Origin: Candidatus Omnitrophota bacterium
GTDB taxonomy: Bacteria; Omnitrophota; Omnitrophia; JAHJGZ01
Direction of reading: 5' to 3'
NCBI GenBank assembly: GCA_018823795.1
Contig: JAHJGZ010000081.1
Location: 1-44,324, forward strand
DNA: 44,324 nt
Below the pieces are notes generated by a model, which saw only the letters and a list, made by a program, of their open reading frames with translations, was not told where the DNA came from and did not search any database. Positions 41,002-44,324 of this stretch are shown here, piece by piece; position 1 is the first letter of the stretch, and every line of letters starts with the position of its first letter. The position numbers and the translations under genes were made by a program.

Positions 41002-42175
41002 TATGACTAAAGAATGGAAGAAGTTTTTTATTATGTGTGCGGCATTTCTCGGCGCATTTTTTATGCCGGTCGATTTCCTGCCGTTCCGTAATCCGCTGTT
41101 TGAATCGTTCGCGTTGGTGCGGTGGTATGCGCGGGAGCACGTAATCCTTTGTTTGGTTCCCGCCTTTTTTATTGCGGGAGCTATTTCGGTATTTATTTCT
41201 CAGGCGTCGGTGATTAAATATTTTGGTGCCAAAGCACATAAAGTGTTAGCCTACAGTGTTGCGGCCGTTTCCGGTACCATCTTGGCAGTGTGTTCGTGTA
41301 CCGTGCTTCCGCTTTTTTCCGGTATATATAAAAGAGGGGCCGGGCTGGGACCGGCAGTAGCGTTTCTGTATTCAGGGCCCGCGATCAATGTGCTGGCTAT
41401 TATTATGACGGCGCGTATTCTCGGATGGGAACTCGGTGTTGCCCGCGCACTTGGTGCAATCATCTTTAGTATTATAATCGGCCTTCTTATGCATTGTATT
41501 TTTCTGAACGAAGAACGCAACCGTGTTGTTGAAGGGAATATGATTGCGGCCGACGATGATACTGAGAAGCCGTTATGGAAAAATATTCTGTATTTTACGT
41601 CAATGATCGGCTTTCTGATATTTGCCAACTGGGCACGGCCACATGATGGTGAGGCAGGATGGTGGGTGATTATTTTTACCGCGAAGTGGTTTGTCGCAGG
41701 CAGTTTTCTTATTATGCTTTTTATTTTCATAGTGTCGTGGTTTAAAAAAGAGGAATTGACTGCGTGGTGTTCTTCTTCATGGACCTTTGCAAAACAGATT
41801 ATGCCGCTTCTTCTTTTTGGCGTACTCATCGCCGGATTTTTATTAGGACGCCCGGGGCAGGAAGGGGTTATTCCCTCATCGATTATTGAAAGACTAGTGG
41901 GCGGCAATTCATTCTGGGCAAATTTGTTTGCATCAGTGGTCGGTGCGTTTATGTATTTTGCCACCCTGACCGAAGTGCCCATTCTCCAGGGACTCATCGG
42001 TGCTGGGATGGGAAAGGGGCCTGCTCTTGCACTCTTGCTTGCAGGGCCGGCATTGAGTCTACCCAATATGCTGGTCATCCGCGGAGTGATCGGAACAAAA
42101 AAAACCGTTGTCTATGTTTCACTGGTCGTTATTATGGCAACGATAAGCGGTATTATTTTTGGTAGTATCGTATGA
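40991..42175 (+). CDS. Permease with CSC motif (ArsP/DUF318-like, SO_0444-type efflux)
   Basis: 394 aa, eight or more transmembrane helices. The hallmark AVCSCTVLPLFSGIYKRGAGLGPAVAFLYSGPAINVLA is present in the first half and ATLTEVPILQGLIGAGMGKGPALALLLAGPALSLPN in the second, giving the two-fold pseudosymmetry of the family. Related proteins export trivalent organoarsenicals (ArsP) or Cu/Zn (SO_0444). The start is uncertain: ATG 40991 lies in a repeat stem and ATG 41003 just beyond it; neither has a good Shine-Dalgarno. Context (thioredoxins, CcdA, ACR3) favours metalloid efflux. Confidence 0.87.
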   Translation: MFSCMTKEWKKFFIMCAAFLGAFFMPVDFLPFRNPLFESFALVRWYAREHVILCLVPAFFIAGAISVFISQASVIKYFGAKAHKVLAYSVAAVSGTILAVCSCTVLPLFSGIYKRGAGLGPAVAFLYSGPAINVLAIIMTARILGWELGVARALGAIIFSIIIGLLMHCIFLNEERNRVVEGNMIAADDDTEKPLWKNILYFTSMIGFLIFANWARPHDGEAGWWVIIFTAKWFVAGSFLIMLFIFIVSWFKKEELTAWCSSSWTFAKQIMPLLLFGVLIAGFLLGRPGQEGVIPSSIIERLVGGNSFWANLFASVVGAFMYFATLTEVPILQGLIGAGMGKGPALALLLAGPALSLPNMLVIRGVIGTKKTVVYVSLVVIMATISGIIFGSIV

Positions 42176-42191
42176 TAAAGGAGGAAATAAA

Positions 42192-42467
42192 ATGACAGGT
42201 GTGAAACTATTTTTCATGACGTTTGGTGCGGTATTCCTTGCTGAATTAGCTGACAAAACACAATTGGTGAGTATCGGTATGAGCTCAAAATTTGGCAGGC
42301 CGGTAACCGTATGGTTAGCTTCGGTGCTTGCCTATATGATTATTACATTGATTGCGGTCTATATTGGAGCGGCTCTGGGGAAACATTGTAAACCGGAGCT
42401 GATCCGCTATGGCAGCGGATTATTATTTATTATAATAGGTGTATTGATAGTAGCGAGCAAAGGGTAA
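42192..42467 (+). CDS. Half-size GDT1/TMEM165 (UPF0016) cation transporter
   Basis: 91 aa, three transmembrane helices. LAELADKTQLVSIGMSSKF carries the family ExGDK(S/T) motif with the Gly replaced by Ala. Full-length GDT1 proteins have two such motifs and six or seven helices; this one has a single half, so it should act as a homodimer or with another half-protein. GDT1 members move Mn2+ or Ca2+. ATG 42192 has AAAGGAGGAAATAAA upstream; the earlier in-frame ATG at 42159 lies inside the permease gene. It sits between the permease and the thioredoxin genes. Confidence 0.85.
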   Translation: MTGVKLFFMTFGAVFLAELADKTQLVSIGMSSKFGRPVTVWLASVLAYMIITLIAVYIGAALGKHCKPELIRYGSGLLFIIIGVLIVASKG

Positions 42468-42481
42468 ACGGAGGAAAAACA

Positions 42482-42712
42482 ATGAAGATCGAAATTCTTG
42501 GCACCGGCTGTCCGAAATGTCAAAAGTTATATGAACATGCACAGACAGCCATAACAAAAGCAGGAAGTGATGCAGAGGTGGTGAAAGTCACGAAACTTGC
42601 CGACATTACCGCATACGGGGTGATGATAACACCGGCCTTGGCAATTGACGGACAGGTTAAAATAACAGGAAAAATTCCATCGGTTGATGACATTGTTAAC
42701 TGGATATCATAG
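42482..42712 (+). CDS. Small thioredoxin-fold protein (redox-active disulfide protein 2 type)
   Basis: 76 aa with the redox motif CPKC at residues 10-13 after the first beta strand (MKIEILGTGCPKC) and the cis-Pro region VMITPALAIDG near residue 58, ending in a helix (VDDIVNWIS). This compact glutaredoxin-like family is cytoplasmic and is routinely found in arsenic and metal-resistance loci next to the CSC permease. ACGGAGGAAAAACA precedes ATG 42482. Likely supplies reducing equivalents to the permease or handles bound metalloid; that is an inference from context. Confidence 0.9.
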   Translation: MKIEILGTGCPKCQKLYEHAQTAITKAGSDAEVVKVTKLADITAYGVMITPALAIDGQVKITGKIPSVDDIVNWIS

Positions 42713-42723
42713 GAGATGAACGT

Positions 42724-43116
42724 ATGAAAAAAACAATAGGCATTTTTTTAATTTTATTTTTTATTATAACTAGTGGTATCAATGCTGATGATAGTGCCGA
42801 TCGACTAAGCGGTGATATGCCGACCGGGGATGAGGAGGTATCTTTTGTTGAACTGGGCTCGGTCAAGTGTATTCCATGTAAACAAATGCAGCCGGTTATT
42901 GATGCTATTGAAAAAGACTATGCCGGAAAAGTTAAAATTGTTTTCCATGATGTCTGGCAGCCGGAGGGAAGACCGTATGCTGAACATTACGGCATACGCC
43001 TTATTCCGACTCAGGTGTTTTTAAATAAAGACGGCGATGAAATTTTCAGGCATGAAGGATTTTTCCCGAAAGAGGAGATAGAAAAAGTATTGTCTGATGC
43101 AGGAGTTACCAAATGA
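42724..43116 (+). CDS. Exported thioredoxin-like protein
   Basis: 130 aa. Signal peptide (residues 1-22, KKTIGIFLILFFIITSGINA), acidic linker, then a thioredoxin domain with CIPC at residues 49-52 and the cis-Pro loop GIRLIPTQVFLNKDG. ATG 42724 follows AGGAGATGAACGT and the stop overlaps the CcdA start (ATGA at 43113). The pair fits a periplasmic thiol reductase kept reduced by the downstream CcdA, drawing electrons from cytoplasmic thioredoxin. Confidence 0.92.
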   Translation: MKKTIGIFLILFFIITSGINADDSADRLSGDMPTGDEEVSFVELGSVKCIPCKQMQPVIDAIEKDYAGKVKIVFHDVWQPEGRPYAEHYGIRLIPTQVFLNKDGDEIFRHEGFFPKEEIEKVLSDAGVTK

Positions 43117-43817
43117 TCGGACATGTTTTTGAAGTTTTAACAAATGCACTACAAGCAACCCCGCTTATTGCATTGGGAGCATCATTCGTGTGGGGCATCT
43201 TAAGTATTGTGCTGAGCCCCTGCCATCTTGCCAGTATCCCGCTTATTGTCGGTTTTATTAATGGACAAGGGACGATATCGACGAGGCGTGCATTTTCACT
43301 TTCGTTTCTTTTTTCCTTTGGCATATTGATCACCATCGCCGTTATCGGCCTCATCACCAGTTATATGGGAAGAATGCTGGGGGATGTCGGTGCGTGGGGA
43401 AATTATTTTGTTTCGGGTATATTTTTTATCGTCGGCTTTCATTTGCTCGGCATACTGAAACTTCCCTTTATAGGAGTGAGCCAGCCGGGAATAAAGAAAA
43501 AGGGGATGTGGGCGGCATTTTTTCTCGGCCTCCTGTTCGGCATTGCGCTCGGCCCCTGTACGTTTGCGTACATGGCCCCAATGCTTGCCATTACCTTTTC
43601 ACTCTCCTCGACACGATTGGTATACGGCAGTCTATTATTATGTGCGTATGGGATTGGGCATTGTTCGGTTATTGTCCTGGCCGGTACCTGTACCGAAATG
43701 GTCGAGCGCTATCTCGAGTGGAATGAATCGTCACACGGTACGGTTATTCTGAAAAAAATATGCGGCATACTGGTGATTCTCGGCGGTATCTATTTGATCA
43801 CATTGAGTAGAGGATAA
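43113..43817 (+). CDS. CcdA/DsbD-type thiol-disulfide transporter
   Basis: 234 aa with six or seven predicted membrane helices. Paired cysteines occur in LSPCHLASIPLIVGFI (first half) and ALGPCTFAYMAPML (second half), the symmetrical redox Cys of CcdA. It moves electrons across the inner membrane to periplasmic thioredoxins. Translationally coupled to the exported thioredoxin gene through the ATGA overlap. In this operon it probably serves metal/arsenic detoxification rather than cytochrome c maturation, as no Ccm/Res genes are nearby. Confidence 0.93.
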   Translation: MIGHVFEVLTNALQATPLIALGASFVWGILSIVLSPCHLASIPLIVGFINGQGTISTRRAFSLSFLFSFGILITIAVIGLITSYMGRMLGDVGAWGNYFVSGIFFIVGFHLLGILKLPFIGVSQPGIKKKGMWAAFFLGLLFGIALGPCTFAYMAPMLAITFSLSSTRLVYGSLLLCAYGIGHCSVIVLAGTCTEMVERYLEWNESSHGTVILKKICGILVILGGIYLITLSRG

Positions 43818-43898
43818 AAAAGCTGTCATGGAAACAGTAATCATTATAATCGGTGGTGTGTATATTGAAAGAATGAGGAACATAGACTGGAGGGCTCA

Positions 43899-44066
43899 AT
43901 GGTAAATCTAAAAGTATTGAACGGTATGCCTTTATTAGTGAGAAGCCCCCTTGTTATCTTTATCATTGTTCTTTTATTGGGGGGATGCGTACATTCCAGT
44001 GCGTGGTATCCGCAGTCAAATAGTAATTCTGATAGTCAAAAATTTGGTGGGTGTTGCGGACCTTAG
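43899..44066 (+). CDS. Small lipoprotein with C-terminal Cys-Cys (55 aa)
   Basis: ATG 43899 follows CTGGAGGGCTCA, a good ribosome site. The signal sequence VRSPLVIFIIVLLLGGC ends in a lipobox with Cys30 as the lipidation site; the mature peptide is 26 aa, Ser/Asn-rich, and ends GGCCGP. The vicinal Cys pair is well suited to binding arsenite or a soft metal. No family is recognised. Position between ccdA and ACR3 in the resistance operon supports a role in metalloid handling on the outer face of a membrane. The flanking stretches (43818-43898 and 44067-44180) hold nothing else I can name. Confidence 0.65.
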   Translation: MVNLKVLNGMPLLVRSPLVIFIIVLLLGGCVHSSAWYPQSNSNSDSQKFGGCCGP

Positions 44067-44180
44067 TGTATGACTTGCCGCATTATGATGACCGCTCTAA
44101 TGGTATGTTTTTGAATCACAGCACGAACTTCCTGGGGCGGCTGGATTTTAACTCACACGTAGATGACATAGGAGCTTGTT

Positions 44181-44324
44181 ATGAAAACAGAACGTACATT
44201 AGGATTTTTTGAACGGTATTTAACCGTGTGGGTATTTCTTTGCATAGCCCTCGGCGTCATCTTGGGCAAAATAGCGCCGAACATGGCACAATTTCTTGAT
44301 TCGTTAGCACTCTCAGTCAAGGGA
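44181..44324 (+). CDS. acr3: ACR3-family arsenite efflux permease, N-terminal fragment
   Basis: The gene begins at ATG 44181 (AGGAGCTTGTT upstream) and runs off the window after 48 codons. The peptide has [23 protein letters not shown], the characteristic first helix of ACR3 (BASS superfamily) arsenite exporters, followed by [15 protein letters not shown]3 expels As(III) with proton motive force. Its presence defines the upstream genes as part of an arsenic-type resistance operon. Only the first helix is visible, so the call rests on that segment and on context. Confidence 0.85.
   Translation, partial: MKTERTLGFFERYLTVWVFLCIALGVILGKIAPNMAQFLDSLALSVKG

Noticed and set aside
41251-42078. 275-codon open frame on the - strand inside the permease
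   Set aside because: Antisense shadow of a well-supported membrane protein; no recognisable domain and no initiation signal.

Overview
The window is about 44.3 kb of bacterial DNA in which every convincing gene lies on the + strand. It looks like a fragment of an uncultivated bacterium. Two adjacent giant secreted or membrane proteins of 3,890 and 3,499 aa, together with very palindrome-rich intergenic spacers, are most reminiscent of Candidatus Omnitrophota. That assignment is an inference; there is no 16S or other phylogenetic marker long enough to settle it by eye.

Layout. (1) 1-9.7 kb is a housekeeping/accessory block: the 3' end of gatB, a CtpA-type S41 protease, a divergent polysaccharide deacetylase, tsaD, larB, a PilZ protein, larC, an HPP-family membrane protein, rmuC and a PDZ-TPR protein. 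(2) 9.7-11 kb is mostly regulatory: a candidate structured RNA, two small membrane-protein genes (46 and 72 aa), then a sigma70-like promoter, a GEMM-I cyclic-dinucleotide riboswitch and its intrinsic terminator. The base at the position that decides c-di-GMP versus cGAMP recognition reads A by eye alignment. (3) 11.0-22.7 kb is giant gene 1: a signal peptide, a DAH/GGFH domain, several membrane clusters, a glycoamylase-like domain, a 243-residue tandem HEAT-like repeat and four internal signal-peptide-like segments. (4) 23.0-33.5 kb is giant gene 2: a signal peptide, the same DAH/GGFH domain, a duplicated Maf plus DUF89 (ARMT1-like) module, and a tRNA-dihydrouridine-synthase-like domain whose catalytic Cys is Ser. 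(5) 34.1-40.4 kb holds a MATE exporter, an OmpR/PhoB-type two-component pair, two stand-alone receivers, a second PilZ protein, an RnfD/NqrB-like membrane protein and a small exported beta protein. (6) 40.45-44.3 kb is an arsenic/metal-resistance type operon: promoter with a 24-bp palindromic operator, DUF134 regulator, CSC-motif permease, half-size GDT1 protein, two thioredoxin-fold proteins, CcdA, a small Cys-rich lipoprotein, and the start of an ACR3 arsenite exporter.

The spacers between many of these genes are filled by a family of multi-arm palindromic elements. Stem sequences differ from copy to copy, but the architecture is kept: closing pairs ATGA/TCAT, a left arm made of 4 bp, a 2-nt 3' bulge and 8-10 bp, junction GAATT/AATTC, a middle stem, and a mirrored right arm. 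Paired bases change together between copies. This cloverleaf-like family, the riboswitch-controlled giant gene, and giant 2 built from metabolite-repair-type domains are the most promising candidates for undescribed biology here.
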